A DNA stretch of 64,000 nt, from contig JBCFYV010000012.1 in NCBI GenBank assembly GCA_039000515.1, positions 114,711,949 to 114,775,948 on the forward strand, read 5' to 3'. A program made the translations under genes and the position numbers. The notes beneath the pieces are model-generated. The model was given only the letters and a program-made list of their open reading frames with translations. It made no database searches and was not told the origin of the DNA. This stretch comes from Timema cristinae (Eukaryota; Arthropoda; Insecta; Phasmatodea; Timematidae). Positions within the stretch are counted from its first letter, which is position 1; every line of letters starts with the position of its first letter. This document shows, in pieces, positions 35,109 to 47,835 of the stretch.

Positions 35109-35646
35109 ACTATAGAAATAAAAAGAGAAGATGTCACCTTTGAGCATTGATGTTTTCACACATTTTCCCTCTTCTCTAAGGGGGCTTTTTTTATTAAATC
35201 TTTTTTTATTGTTTTTTTTATCTATTTCCGTTACTATAAAATTAATATTCCATGAGATATTTCAAATATCTTCAGAAAATATTAAAGTTTTATTCCTCCT
35301 TTCGAAATGTTTCAAAGTTGCACAGGCTATTTAGAGTACCGAAGTGACAGTAAAGAAAATTTTGACTTGGACATTCTGAAGATTCATACACCTCTATATA
35401 TCGTATGGATAAAGTATTGTAATAAATAACATTTATACCTCAAAATTATGGCATATATTGAATTTTTATTTGGATCCCCCATCTACCGAATTAAAAAAGT
35501 TTTTTTTTTCCGATTATTATATCTTCCCTTCCTTCTATACCTGAGAGTTACAGTCAGAACGGTTTAATGCATTTTGTTGAATCCTGTTATTTAGATCTCG
35601 ATATTCATACTTCGAGGATAATCGTGTTTTTAAATCTAGCTCTAAA

Positions 35647-35647
<1 letters not shown>

Positions 35648-35677
<30 letters not shown>

Positions 35678-35942
35678 GCACCGCGTCTTACTACCCATTC
35701 GGGTTATACGCACTTACGCTAATGTGTAATGATAGGGTGATTGTGAGATGAAATGAAGGACCTACAGTTTAACGTGGGATCCGAACCACGGTGGCGGCCT
35801 GGCATTCCCCACATTCACAAGATGTCTTGTAAGAGGTGAAGGAAGGGTTTGGAAATCAGATAGATCTGTGCCGGGACCGAGGATTGAACGCCGGCCGCCA
35901 GCACTGAAGTCTGACACCTTACCCCTAGACCACCAGGTCACC
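35648..35942 (-). repeat. SINE A, full length, with target duplication
   Basis: Complete from (ATT)n to the complement of the head (CCACCAGGTCACC). Flanks CTAGCTCTAAAA (35636-35647) and CTAGTTCTAAAA (35943-35954) are a 12-bp duplication with one mismatch. Confidence 0.93.
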
Positions 35943-35954
35943 CTAGTTCTAAAA

Positions 35955-37260
35955 ATTATCATAGTTAATTGGCTACTGATTTAAAACAAAAATTGAAATT
36001 GTTTGAAAAATGGACAAAAGAATTTGTTCAAAATAAGTATCTGGGGTGTGCTTTAAATGATACATTGTTTCTCAAAGAGAAGGATAGAAATTAAGATTAT
36101 TTTACTGATATATTTTGTTTTAAACTATCATAGACTATAACAATTCTGTCGTATAATTTATTTTCATCCGCAACTACTGATACAAGTTTGTTTTCAGGAT
36201 ATATTTTTTGACAGTGGCTATACTTTAAAAAACCAGGCTATCTAAAAGAATAATTAATCCTAACTATCGATTAGTGATTTTATAAAAGCTTTTTTTTGGA
36301 ACTGTACGAAAAAAGAAACAGAAAAAATATTTAATTTCAAAAATATATGTTTCTAAATTTGATAATTAATAGTTTTTAATAAAAATCAACAGAATCTAGT
36401 TACCAAATTTAAAGGTCACTAAAATGTATGTTTCAGAATAAACTAGTAATCCAAAGAACATTGTAATTTATTTAAAACATATTAATTTTGAATAATATAA
36501 TTTTAGTGAATCATTCCCATCTATAGATTAGATTAGAAAACCATTCTCTGAATTTTAACCAACACTTTAAGTCAAAATTGAGGTTTTTTTTTCTAATCAA
36601 TATTTTGGATTTGAAATGCCTGGCTAAACTCAAGGTGTCATTTAATTTATTTAATATATGATAAAGACTAAACCATAAAATGTTTAAAGTTAATTATTAA
36701 ACAAATTTAAACAACTTGTTTAAAAGTTAAACACACATAAAGTCATGATTATCCAGCATGAAGTGGTGGAAATCCGGGCAGGATAATGGAAAATTCGGAT
36801 AACATCAACATGGGAAAATTATTGGTGTTAAAGGAATGAGTCTTATATCAAAATAAAATTCAATTCTTGATGATCATTTTGTAATACCACCCATCTATCT
36901 CAATTAGGGATTTTTTTTTCACAGAGTGAAAATATGTCTGCAGAAAAAAAATCATAGGTCTTTCATTTAGAAAACAATTTTTTCCAAGCAAAACTATTAG
37001 AATATGGGAGTTTTAATAATATCCCCATATTTTTTAAGGGTTTTGTAACACATTCTGAAAAAAAACCCACTTTAATTGCTTGAGTAGTTTACGAGAAACA
37101 GTGAGTTATGTTGTAGGATTTTCTAGTATTTGATCGTGGTAAAAACATGATGTCACTTGGATCTATCCTGCAATAACTTAAACATGTGGCCGTCTTGCGC
37201 GCTCGTGTCGTGAATTTAAATATATTCTGCAATTTGCAAGGAGCCTATAGGGTAATTACT
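35955..37260. other. AT-rich, no gene; possible pogo-like remnant
   Basis: 36745-36810 (GATTATCCAGCATGAAG, AATTCGGATAAC) resembles ends of pogo/Tigger-type elements. Nothing else is recognised. Confidence 0.3.
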
Positions 37261-37270
37261 AAATGATTAG

Positions 37271-37552
37271 TAAAGGTGACCTGGTGGTATAGGGGTAACG
37301 TGTCAGACTTCTATGCTGGCGGCCGGGGTTCAATCCTCGGTCCCGGTACAGATTTATCTGATTGCCAAACCCTTCCTTCACCTCTGACAAGACATCTTGT
37401 GAATGTGGGGAATGCCAGGCCACCACCGTGGTTCGGATTCCACGTTAAACTGTATGTCCTCCATTTCATCTCACAATCACCCTACCATTACACATTAGCG
37501 TAATTGCGTATAACCCGAACGGGTAGTAAGACGCGGTGCTAATAATAATAAT
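37271..37552 (+). repeat. SINE A, full length, with target duplication
   Basis: Head GTGACCTGGTGGTATAGGGG, B box GGTTCAATCC, tail (TAA)n. AAATGATTAG is present at 37261-37270 and 37553-37562. Confidence 0.94.
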
Positions 37553-37763
37553 AAATGATTAGATTTTTATTGCGTTGTGAATTCATTGATATTTAATACA
37601 TCGTAAATTATGCCTTGCACCGTTGATATAATAAATTATGAATGGTATATTTAAAAAATTATACTTTGATTACAACTTAAATGCTTAACAAAAATAGTAT
37701 TGGTACTATATTATAAACAAAGTCCTTACACAATTATTGTCACCCGAATGTCACAAGGTTCGC

Positions 37764-38028
37764 TGGAATAATAATAATAATATTTAGCACTGCGTCTTAC
37801 TACCCGCTCGGGTTATACGCTTTAAGTACTAATTACGCTAATGGATTAGGAATTGGGAAGGTTGAATTAGAGGAAGCGAACCCGCATTTGCGTGGAGGAT
37901 GAGTGGAAAACCATTTAGGAAAAACCACCCCAGTTCACCCAACCGAGATTCGAACCTCGATTTCCCCGTCCTTAGCAGTCGAGCTCTACACGACTAGCGC
38001 GTTAGCCAACTACGCCACCGAGGTGGGT
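37764..38028 (-). repeat. SINE B, full length, with target duplication
   Basis: From (AAT)n ATTTAGCACTGCGTC to the head complement GCCAACTACGCCACCGAGGT. AAGGTTCGC lies at 37755-37763 and 38029-38037. Confidence 0.93.
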
Positions 38029-38037
38029 AAGGTTCGC

Positions 38038-39664
38038 CGAAGTCCTACCTGATTATTTTTCTTAACAAGAGTGCAAGGTTTGCTCGGATCCAACCCTACT
38101 GAATATCTTGATTGGACCGCTATTTACTGGTCATTACCTTCCTACATTTCTTAACCTTGTTTGAATTTGCACTAATGGGAACGTGGTAAATTCAAACTGT
38201 GAAGAAGGTACTCCCCTCCTGACGGTTAGGCCACTGGTTTGGTTTCATCATCTTGTTGACCCTCCTCTCCCCTCCAGTAAAAGGAGACAAATCAACTGTA
38301 GTTTTATGAATATTCAAATATTCCAGATAAAATGTTCTTCTCAATATGTACGCAGTAAAAAATAACATACCTTCTCATTAATTCCTTAGTGAAGTTGATA
38401 AGCAGAACAATTAAGAGCCGGTTTCATACCATAAATAACTGTGGGCTCACACGATTGCTGAAAAACCAGAGCAAAAACATAATCACGTGATGAGATACGT
38501 ACCAATCACAACATTTCCACTTCATCAGCGTTGTACACTCAGCTCGACTTGAAATAACTTCAGCTTTTCCTTTTCTACGCAACATCGGGCCCAAAAATAT
38601 TTAAAAATAAAATAGACAAAATCAGCGTGCATGCGCTTACAAAGTGAGATACAAGCAGACATCAACATCTACTGTTGTAATATGGTTTGAATGAACTTGA
38701 CGAATGGAAAGAGTTTGGGTCGTTCTTATTTTGAATTCATTTGTTTCACAACACAATACAATAGTTTAAAAACTTTTGTTTTTTGTGATATTAAGCTTAG
38801 ATATGTTTATTCAGTAGAAATATTTCTATCGGAAATAAGCTGTTTTAAGATTGAGTAGCAAAGCATCATGGGTCAACATACATTTTTGCTAGCGTGTGAA
38901 TTACTACGACACCACTAGATCAAACTCTACTTTCTAATCTCTGTGAACGTCCTTATGAAGAAAATCTAAATATATGTTTTACAAGAGTAATATTTGCTTT
39001 ATTCCAAGCAAAAAAATATTCTTTTGCTATAAAAACTTCAAAAACACTGGACTTTTCACTTAAACAATTCAATAGAGGTTCATAGAATTACTAAACAAGT
39101 TATTTTTGATGTTGATGTTTTAAACGTTGAATATTTTAAGCGTACGTTCATTAAAAAGCAATAACAAATCCGATTAGAATGGTTTCAACAAACTACTCTT
39201 ACATGTAATTTCTAACGAATTGTTTATGATACGCCTCAACTCCACGCCAGAGTATTCTATCCATGATGTATTGAAATGGTATCAATGATTCAGAATACCT
39301 GACTTTGTCGACAAAATGGATTATATTTACTCACATTGATGGATACATTGATTTTCTCATTCCTATTAGCTGTAATTTGATTTATATAATAAAATTTAAT
39401 GGAAGATCATCAATTTTGTTTTTATAATTAAAGCGTTGAGAATAAAATAAATCGAGGATTGAACTTTTTATTCTATATTTATCAGAAATTTGCATTTTTT
39501 TTCATTAAGAAATTGTTAATAGAATTACCGCTAGACACAGAAGAAAACTTTACGCCCTTTTGAAGAGCCTACATATGCTTCGAAGGTCAAATCGTCTAAA
39601 GGGTAATAGACTAGACTGTCATTGATGTGGAGATCAAAACAGTGCACTTGGCTATTCAAAATAC
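38038..39664. other. Intergenic; possible promoter-like patch, no gene recognised
   Basis: 38480-38600 has ATCACGTGATG, ACCAATCACAAC and the pyrimidine run CTTTTCCTTTTCTACGC, suggestive of a promoter, but no exon follows that I recognise. A short SINE C scrap lies at 39600-39650. Confidence 0.25.
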
Positions 39665-39668
39665 TTAA

Positions 39669-40041
39669 GGGACTCGAGTATGGGCCAGTATTTTTTCATT
39701 TTTTATGGTAAAACATTTTTTTTTGCCAAAATAAATAAAATATTGTTTCTAGTGCAAACGTATTGTTTAATTTTCTTTACATGTTGATATTAATATTTCC
39801 TGAATATCTGTCATGAACATAGCGGCATTATCTAACAAACTTTTTAAATGAAGAGAAAAAGTTGTCATTAAATTCCAGAACTACCTTGATGGATATTAAA
39901 CAAATTTTGAGGTCACCATGAGAAGAAAATTACATTATGTGTTTGTATTGTACAATATTTTATTTATTTTGAAAAATAAAAAGTTTTGCCATAAAAACTG
40001 CAAAAACAATGCCCTTTTTTCATGTCCCTTTCCATCCCTCT
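39669..40041. mobile_element. TTAA-flanked foldback MITE, copy 3
   Basis: Inverted arms (GGTAAAACATTTTTTTTTGC / AAAGTTTTGCCATAAAAACT), TTAA at 39665-39668 and 40042-40045. Similar in length and order to the 52.8-kb copy. Confidence 0.7.
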
Positions 40042-40249
40042 TTAAGGGGGCTGCTTGAGATATCTGATACACTACGAATCAGATGTTGCATTAGGTGTTA
40101 AATATTGAGAAAACTTTTAACAACACAATTGTGTATGTTAAATGTAATAAATAAACTATGTTCTACGACTCTATATAATAAACTTGTAACATAGAATTAA
40201 AGTTGACATTTTCCTTTAAAAATACAACAATCCACATATTTCTGTTGGG

Positions 40250-40489
40250 ATCACTAAGAGCTTATATGATCCGGGAAACAAAAGGTAACTGTTATAGGAG
40301 TTAGAGTGGATTTTAAAAAAATTTGGATAGTGTAATTTATTAAGAGGGTAATCACAAAAAATGTATTTACATCTATATTTTCTTCTCTCCTGTTTGTTCT
40401 CCAACTGGCGGACAACTGCACCTAGGAACGCTATGAACACATTTGGTTTCTGGTGTTTTTAAGAATTTCTGATTGACTATTCTTGCACC
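40250..40489 (-). mobile_element. Unexpanded relative of the 64-bp-array element
   Basis: On the minus strand the order is GTGCAAGAATAG, ACCAGAAACCAAAT, GGAGAACAAACAGGAGAG, one diverged 64-bp unit ending CCACTCTAACTCCTATAACA, then GTTACCTTTTGTTTCCCGGA and AGCTCTTAGTG. This matches both flanks of the 24-26 kb array with a single unit between them. Confidence 0.75.
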
Positions 40490-41001
40490 TTAAGAGCACA
40501 GGAAGGAATTTACCCCGAGTTTTATTGACATAGCCCATGGGCACGTGCTCTCAAAAACGTTCGCCAGCTCTTTTATAGGCCCTGTAGGAGTTCTTGGCGG
40601 TTGTCTTTACTTTCCTTTACAACAGCTTGCGGCCAACATCAGTTCAAAACATAAAGACAGCAGTTATAGTAACGAATTCAATATGACTATTTATTCATTC
40701 ATTTGTTTGTTGTCAGTTCCTTTCCTTACCACAACGCTGCGCCACCACTCTAAAGTCCAATTTACTTACGAAAAAACATTTGGAATACTTTTTTTCTACT
40801 AGAATTCTAAATATATAATAGAGCCTATTATTTAATTTGAAATGCCTCTTTATGGTTATTAGTTATTATAATTACGAGGAAATGATTAACAGATTTAAAA
40901 AAATGAACATTATTCTAAAAGTGAAGGGCATAGATTGTCGAATTAAATAGTAACTTTCAACAACACCCCAATTTTCCCAACGAATTTACATCTTTTCTGT
41001 T

Positions 41002-42313
41002 CAGTAGCGTCTCGTGACCAAAGTATTTAGGCAAGCTTGGAAGGGGTGCCCCCAAGCTTAAAAGGGAAACCCAGATATAAAAAAAAATCATGCTTTGAGA
41101 AGCTATTTATATGTGTTTTTTGATGATAGTTGTGGCTTTGGGTGGTCTTCTGTCCTGTTATTTACATTATTGTGTTATTACTTATTATAGACATATACAG
41201 TACTTATAAACTTTCATTTGTTAGCTTTCACTGGTACGTACATCAAACAAAAGCACCTGCTACAATAAACGCCACAAAACTCTAAAACCCGCTACACACA
41301 CACAACTTCTTGTACAAAAAGTTGTGCAAGAATTTGTTCAATATCTTGATCACATGGATTGCATACAAATTTTATCCAGTGACTGTTCACATGGCATTTG
41401 AGATTGCATACAATATTTGAAAAAAAAAAAAAAAAAACATGTACGTTTTTGCCCTTTTTATGGAAAAAAATGATTGAATGATTTGTAAAATATTGGTATT
41501 TAATGTAAATAATTTTTTAATCGTTCCTAAATATTATGAAAATATACATATTTATTTAAAATTAAAAATAAAACAGTTGAAAACTTTTATATTTGGGGCT
41601 TAACCTCCTCCAATTATAATTATTTGTTTGTTTTCAAGCATTTAGCTGTTTTTCTTACAATAACTCTCTTTTTAATGTAGCTGTCTAGCAGATGAAGTTT
41701 TGTTGTCTTACAACTAAAAGATTGTAAAGAAAAATGACTGATTAAGGACGCGTTCTATTTCCTGAAATTGTATACACTAATTTGTGCAAAGCAGATCTTA
41801 TAAAATTTTTGCACAAGAAGCTGTGTCGTGTGTACCGGGCTTAAAGATTTGTAGGCATGGAGTCAATATCTTGACAATATTAATTTTCCTTTTCGTGCCA
41901 TACCAACTCTTATGTTTTGAAGGGGCAAAGAGGGGTAATGACTTCGGTTCTAGTCGTCACCTTTCGGGAAAGAGAAGTCGTAACTCGGCTGCTTGCATTT
42001 TTACCTTACATCCGCAGCTCTTCCCCTTCTCACCCTCAAAATCTATGACGTCACAAATAAGAACCACACTAGCTAGAGCAATGGGATTAAAGTCGGACAA
42101 ATACAGACTTCCAACCACTATTAAAATGGACTAGTGCACGTCTTGCATGCATGTCACGGTCACTGCCATGTAGGGGATTTTTTCCTCAAACCCACTGACG
42201 CTTGAATTGAATTTAAATAATTACAGGTAATATTTTTTCAAACATTTAACAAAATAGTTACATATCTTCAATTAAAGACAAGCAGTGCTTGCCTTCTTGA
42301 CGCGACGCCACTG
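41002..42313. mobile_element. Non-autonomous hAT element with 8-bp target duplication
   Basis: Ends CAGTAGCGTCTCGTGACC and TTGACGCGACGCCACTG are imperfect inverted repeats. TTTCTGTT flanks both sides exactly (40994-41001, 42314-42321). An 8-bp TSD and CAGT.GCG ends are hallmarks of hAT. No transposase domain is recognised in the 116-codon ORF at 41784-42134. A second element is nested inside. Confidence 0.85.
41287..41840. mobile_element. Nested inverted-repeat element inside the hAT element
   Basis: Inverted ends: CCCGCTACACACACACAACT / complement of GACACAGCTTCTTGTGC..GTACACACGACACAGC. Both arms contain an ACTTCTTGTRCAAAAA-like core and a TTGTATACA or TTGCATACA inner block. The target duplication is unclear. 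Confidence 0.6.
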
Positions 42314-42321
42314 TTTCTGTT

Positions 42322-45085
42322 GTATGTGCAGTGACTCATCTTACAATCATTCTTTGTTTACATCTCCATGGAAACCATGATGTGTAAGATTGTGTATCAG
42401 TAAATAAAATATTTCCCTTTGGTTACAAATAATAGAAACTCAACTCTTATTTGTGTAATATGGCATAAATAAATAAATAAAATAATATATATATGTTGGG
42501 AGATAGGTCGTTTTAATGTCTTCATCGTGGTGGGAACTAAAAGTATACGTTTTACATAGAATTAAACACAGAAAGCTCAACGCCATAGAGAATTGATAGT
42601 CTTTGAAGAGTTAACCTTTAACTAGAAGGTCGAGCGAGGATTATTATATAGCCCTTTATCAAATAAAGTTTTTAATAGATTTTAGCGTGATAACCTGCAT
42701 CAATTACTGCACCTACCCATTCATATTTTATGATTCAGGAAGGAAAATATTCTTTTATATGAGGTTCTTTCTAAGAAAATCTGGCTATACATAAATACAT
42801 TTTTATGCCATTTGATTTTTTTTGGTGTGTAGTGAAAATAAGAACTTAATCGTAAACGTTTAAAAAAAAATTAAAATTTTAATGGATTTTTAAAGTTGGA
42901 ATATAAAGAGAACATTTTAAGTAAAATAAAATCATATATATAACCTACATTTTACGTGTCAATGAATTTAAAATAAATCCATTATCAATAGAGAACATGG
43001 GTTGTGGTAAGTAAATTAATTTATTTTGATAAATCAAAGTTTGTATTTCGTTATTATAATTCTGTAAATAAAATGTTCTTTTTGGTTAAAAATGGCAAAA
43101 ACAAATCAAGGTTAAATTTCTTATCCTTAAATTAAAAATATTGGCCTTTGGTCATGATATGATCGTCATAAAAGCAAGATCAAACACACATTCTACTTAT
43201 TTAGTATTGGTATTTGATTAAGAGAAATGAACTATAGAACGGCAACTTTGATTAGTTATAGGATTATTTTGAAGAAAAAATTTTAATAGTGAATTCGCAA
43301 TTTCAGGCAAAAAAGTTTGAATAATGATGGCATCTATTGCTTGGTTAAAATTTGTTTTGTTTTTGTATCGTTAATTTTAAATTCCTTAAATTGAAAAATT
43401 TCATCTGAACATGGGAATCAAAACCGTACCATTTTCCAATTTAAAGAATATCAGTATTTATAAAATCCAACGAGTCAACTTCGTGAAAATATCCTATTCA
43501 GTTTTATTTCGTGTGTGTAAAATAAATTTAGAAATGATACAATTACTAACATCCCAAATATTTAGCTATTCAATTTAATGTGCTAGTAAAAAGCTCGTAA
43601 AAATAAGACTCGCAATAATTAGGTGTCTCTAAGTGTTCTCATAAATACGACTGTTCCTGAAAGATATGTTTTACTCAATGACTAGCTTTAGTAATCCCCT
43701 TTTAAAATATAAACGCCGTGACGTATGAATTGATACTACCTTTCATACACTTAAGTAGTGCGGGAAGAGATACTCATAGAACAAAGGAAACTATGCAATG
43801 TTTATTTCTGATAAAGAACCTTTTTATAAGCATGCTACTCAAACAAAAAATTATCCGAAAGTTAAATTAATTTATTAATTACCATAATGGTTCTATAATT
43901 ATTATTCCTTTTTTTTTGTAAATAGTCTTTTAAAACATGCTGATGGTAGGAATATGTTTTATTGAAAACATTGATAGAAAGTCACTAATGTTAACCCATG
44001 TGAAAATATTAAAAGTGTTGTGACGTCCGATTCCAACTCTGCGAATATCACACTATCGTTCTTTCTTGTCACCACTTTGGGCAACACTTTGGCAACACTT
44101 TGGCACCACTTTGTTGTGTCTTGATCGCATTTGATCCGAGGATTGTTCGTTATTGAAATTTGATGCCATTTTTGTATGACAGCATTATAGGGATTATATC
44201 GTTGTGATTTATCATCAGGCTAGAATTGAAATAAATTATATCATTCTAATGACGTATTTATTAATTGTCATCACTGCACTGAACAACTCCTACTATTTAA
44301 CTTTATAATGAACAGTCATTACTAAAATTGGAATAATAAAATCTGACCCCACGAATATTTACGGTCCCTATTAAAATCCGTTGGGTTTAATAAACATATT
44401 TTTTCTCTTGACGGACGTAGACCTGGACTGCTTGGCGACTACCGAACTAGTAACGACACCCGTTCTCGCTAAAAGGTTTGTTTACAAAGACTTGTCTTCT
44501 AGAACATTCTCTAAGCATCAGCCTTCATCCCTCCTCCTTGCCTCACAAGAAGATTTCACCTGGGTGGCTGATAGAGAGAGACAGAATGACGCTGCACCAC
44601 GTATACTGATAAAGATAATGTTAATTAAATAAATTTTGAATATTATCATATTAGGTCGGATCTGATTATATTTATTAGTTAATCAAAAAGGATGTGCAAA
44701 ATATAATTATTACAACGTTCTTAGTACCACTATATTATCAATCAAAAGTGTAATCAAACGATTATAATAATAATTACCTAGGGATTACTTACTATATGTT
44801 TGAATATTTTGTAAATTTTTGTTTCCCAGGTGTGTTAACAAGAGATATTATACTACATAAAATAATAGGATAAAAATATTATATTAACACTTGTATCTTC
44901 TTATAACTGGCCATAATAATTATTAATTTTTTTATAACCATGAGAAATAGCCATAAAATATATATGTTTCAAAATAAAACGTTTTTATTTTGTAAACAAA
45001 CGCGCATAAACACAACCAAATACTCTTTTATGACGTCAACAACCACGCTCATTATGTTCAGTTCACTATCTTTATAAATATGAAG
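42322..45085. other. Long AT-rich stretch with little recognisable content
   Basis: It includes a short imperfect repeat of GGCAACACTTT (44085-44115) and one possible exon at 44394-44630 listed separately. Otherwise no gene, SINE or array is seen. Confidence 0.4.
44394..44630 (+). other. Possible exon or gene fragment of unknown product (weak)
   Basis: This patch is GC-richer than its surroundings and preceded by TATTTTTTCTCTTGACGGAC then GTAG, a possible 3' splice site. The open frame includes LDCLATTELVTTPVLAKR and EDFTWVADRERQND, ends TAA at 44630, and AATAAA follows. No family is recognised. Confidence 0.15.
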
Positions 45086-45150
45086 GGGTGACCCGGTGGT
45101 CTAGGGGTAAAGTGCGAGCCTTCTATACTGGGGTCCGGGTTCAATTCTTA
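45086..45150 (+). repeat. SINE A head only
   Basis: GTGACCCGGTGGTCTAGGGG (A box) and GGGTTCAATTC (B box), after which the SINE body is absent. Confidence 0.75.
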
Positions 45151-45202
45151 CATTCTGAAAGCTATGATAATACCATTCAATTGTGTCCAAAGTATCGGTG
45201 TA

Positions 45203-45510
45203 CCTCGCTGGGAGAGCAAAGATGTTAAAGCATGCTTGTACAACAGGTTACATAAGAGTTAGGCGTACGTCACTACACACTTCAACATCGTAAAGCGCGG
45301 CAGCAGAACATACCACGATGAATAATAAAGAACACACCAGTCTATCTATAAATGTGAATACATTCTGAGGGTCATCATTAACGGTCCTACATCACAGAAA
45401 GCGCTTGCCATTATTACATGTGCATTGCCGTACGCCTAGCTCCTATGCAACCTGTTGTAAACGCATGCTTGACAGATTTGCTTTCCCGGCACTGTACTGT
45501 ACGGCGAAAC
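45203..45510. mobile_element. Inverted-repeat MITE, ~100-bp arms
   Basis: Left arm: GTGTACCTCGCTGGGAGAGC, AAGCATGCTTGTACAACAGG, GTTAGGCGTACG. Right arm contains the complement of each block in reverse order (CGTACGCCTAGC, CCTGTTGTAAACGCATGCTT, GCTTTCCCGGCACTGTAC). Target duplication is not clear; no coding capacity. Confidence 0.7.
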
Positions 45511-45681
45511 TTTGAACACAATTTAATGTATTAGTATAGGTTTCCGGTTGTAAGTGTATAGGGATTTTGTATTACTAAGGATTCAAACAAACTATATGTG
45601 CAGTTTGGGCGTTGAGTTTCCGAACATACTGTATGTAGATATCTGTGTAAGTGCGTGCGTGTGCGTGTGTGCGTGTTTGGG

Positions 45682-46620
45682 CATCACTGGTAGCTCAGTT
45701 TGTGGAAAAATTAGTCGGTACAAATGCACCATTGCTCAGGGGACGCCCGAATGTACTAATAGTACATTCTTTCCGTGGAAGCTCTTTCCATGTCCCGATG
45801 AGATGAGGTGATGGTAATAGTGAGTATGAAGGTGATAGTGAGTATGAGGGTGATAGTGAGAGAGGTGATAGTGAGAATGAGGTGATAGTGAGTATGAGGG
45901 TGATAGTGAGAATGAGGTGATAGTGAGAATGAGGGTGATAGTGAGCATGAGGGTGATAGTGAGTATGTGGGTGATAGTGAGTATGAGGGTGATAGTGAGA
46001 TGAGGGTGATAGTGAGAATGAGGGTGATAGTGAGAATGAGGGTGATAGTGAGCATGAGGGTGATAGTGAGCATGAGGGTGATAGTGAGATGATGGTGATA
46101 GTGAGTATGAGGGTGATAGTGAGCATGATGGTGATAGTGAGTATGTGGGTGATAGTGAGTATGTGGGTGATAGTGAGTATGAGGGTGATAGTGAGAATGA
46201 GGGTGATAGTGAGAATGAGGGTGATAGTGAGAATGAGGGTGATAGTGAGAATGAGGGTGATAGTGAGATGAGGGTGATAGTGGTATGAGGTGATAGTGAG
46301 CTGATGGTGATAGTGAGTATGTGGGTGATAGTGAGTATGAGGTGATAGTGAGTATGAGGGTGATAGTGAGTATGAGGTGATAGTGAGAATGAGGTGATAG
46401 TGAGCATGAGAGTGATAGTGAGCATGAGGGTGATAGTGATTATGAGGCTGTGGAGCCAGTGGAAACTCTTAAACTTAACTTAAGCCTACCTAACCAAACC
46501 CTGGTGACCGTAGGGGTAGTTCCACTTTCAGGAAATATACCCATTGTACCAGCTGGGAATCTAACCCAGGGACCCCTAGGTTGGTAGCTAGGTGCTCCTA
46601 CCACTACACAGAGGGGCCGG
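45682..46620 (-). repeat. VNTR-SINE, copy 3 (about 43 units)
   Basis: On the minus strand: tRNA-like head GGCCCCTCTGTGTAGTGGTA with B-box GGGTTAGATTCCC, body (GGTCACCAGGGTTTGGTTAG), 15-bp array at 45808-46448 (GGTGATAGTGAGWATGAG complement), and 3' domain (GTACTATTAGTACATTC). The ORFs over the array are artefacts. Confidence 0.9.
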
Positions 46621-47254
46621 GTATAGTGTCATTTTATTCCATGATGTGACCAGATTTCAGTTTATAGATGGTTTTTGTCCGGCTGGGATGTTGCATACTG
46701 TTTTAAATGAGTAATTGGTTTAAATTTCACCAAATGTCCTAACGTCATGGGGTGGGGTTAAATAATCAGTAGCTTCGGGGGACATATGTTACGGCGGGGT
46801 AGAAATCTTGTGGGAATGTTTTGGAATTGAATCATTAATCGTAAAACAAATTATATATAAAGGTCAGGTCAAAGTTTAGAGGTCATAAATGCCAATCATC
46901 ATTCGCTTCCATCATGTACATTCGCTATTCTTGTATGTTTTTAAATACAAATATAAATATCCAGATGGCAATATATTTACAAATTAGTTTTTTAACCGAG
47001 TTATTCTACCACTGTTTGTGTTTATTTATAGCAACATGTTAAAATAAAAACGTTTTCTGAGCTGTATACAGTACATCAATATTGTAATCATTTTAAAAAT
47101 AGTTTTAAAAATTAATACATTTTGTGCAATTACATTTTTTCTAATGATGTTTAGATAGTAAATTATAAAGTGAAGTAATTAATGATTGTATTTGCACTTA
47201 GTTTATTATAATATTTTATTTACTATTTTTAAAAATTGAATATACAGTACTTAT
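46621..47254. other. AT-rich, no feature recognised
   Basis: No coding, repeat or RNA signal recognised. Confidence 0.45.
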
Positions 47255-47363
47255 ATCTCCACTTTTCTTTTATTCCAATTCGGATATATTTACTCTGAGT
47301 TTTACCAAATAATAATCACCATTAGTGTAAATATTGGACAGCCCTGATGGGTAGTATGACGTG
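47255..47363 (+). repeat. SINE C 3' fragment, decayed
   Basis: Remnant body and CCTGATGGGTAGTATGACGT, close to the common GGGTAGTAAGACG end; followed by a CA-rich microsatellite. Confidence 0.5.
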
Positions 47364-47379
47364 GGAATGCGCACGCACG

Positions 47380-47716
47380 ATACACACATACACACATACA
47401 TACACATACATACACAATCATACACACATACACACACTACACACACAATACACACACACATACACACACACATACACACACACATACACACACACATACA
47501 CACACACATACCACACACATACACACATCACACATACACACATACACACATACATACAACATACACACATACACACATACACACATACACACATACCACA
47601 TAACACATACACACTACACACATACACACTACTTACATACATCATACATACTACATACATACATACATACATACTACATACATACTACATACATACATAC
47701 ATACATACATACATAC
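47380..47716. repeat. CACATA / CATA microsatellite
   Basis: ACACATACAC repeats grade into (CATA)n and (TACA)n. Open frames here (His/Thr or Cys/Val rich) are not genes. Confidence 0.97.
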
Positions 47717-47835
47717 AACAACAACACAAGGTACCTTGACTAGAGGATGAATCTAAAAATAAATAGCAAAACCAATTTAGGCACTACTTTGGACGTGAAC
47801 CTTAGCCCTAAATCTCTTAAAACCCTTTACCTGAT

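Noticed and set aside
47270..47739. Thr/His-rich and Cys/Val-rich ORFs
   Set aside because: They translate a CACATA microsatellite.
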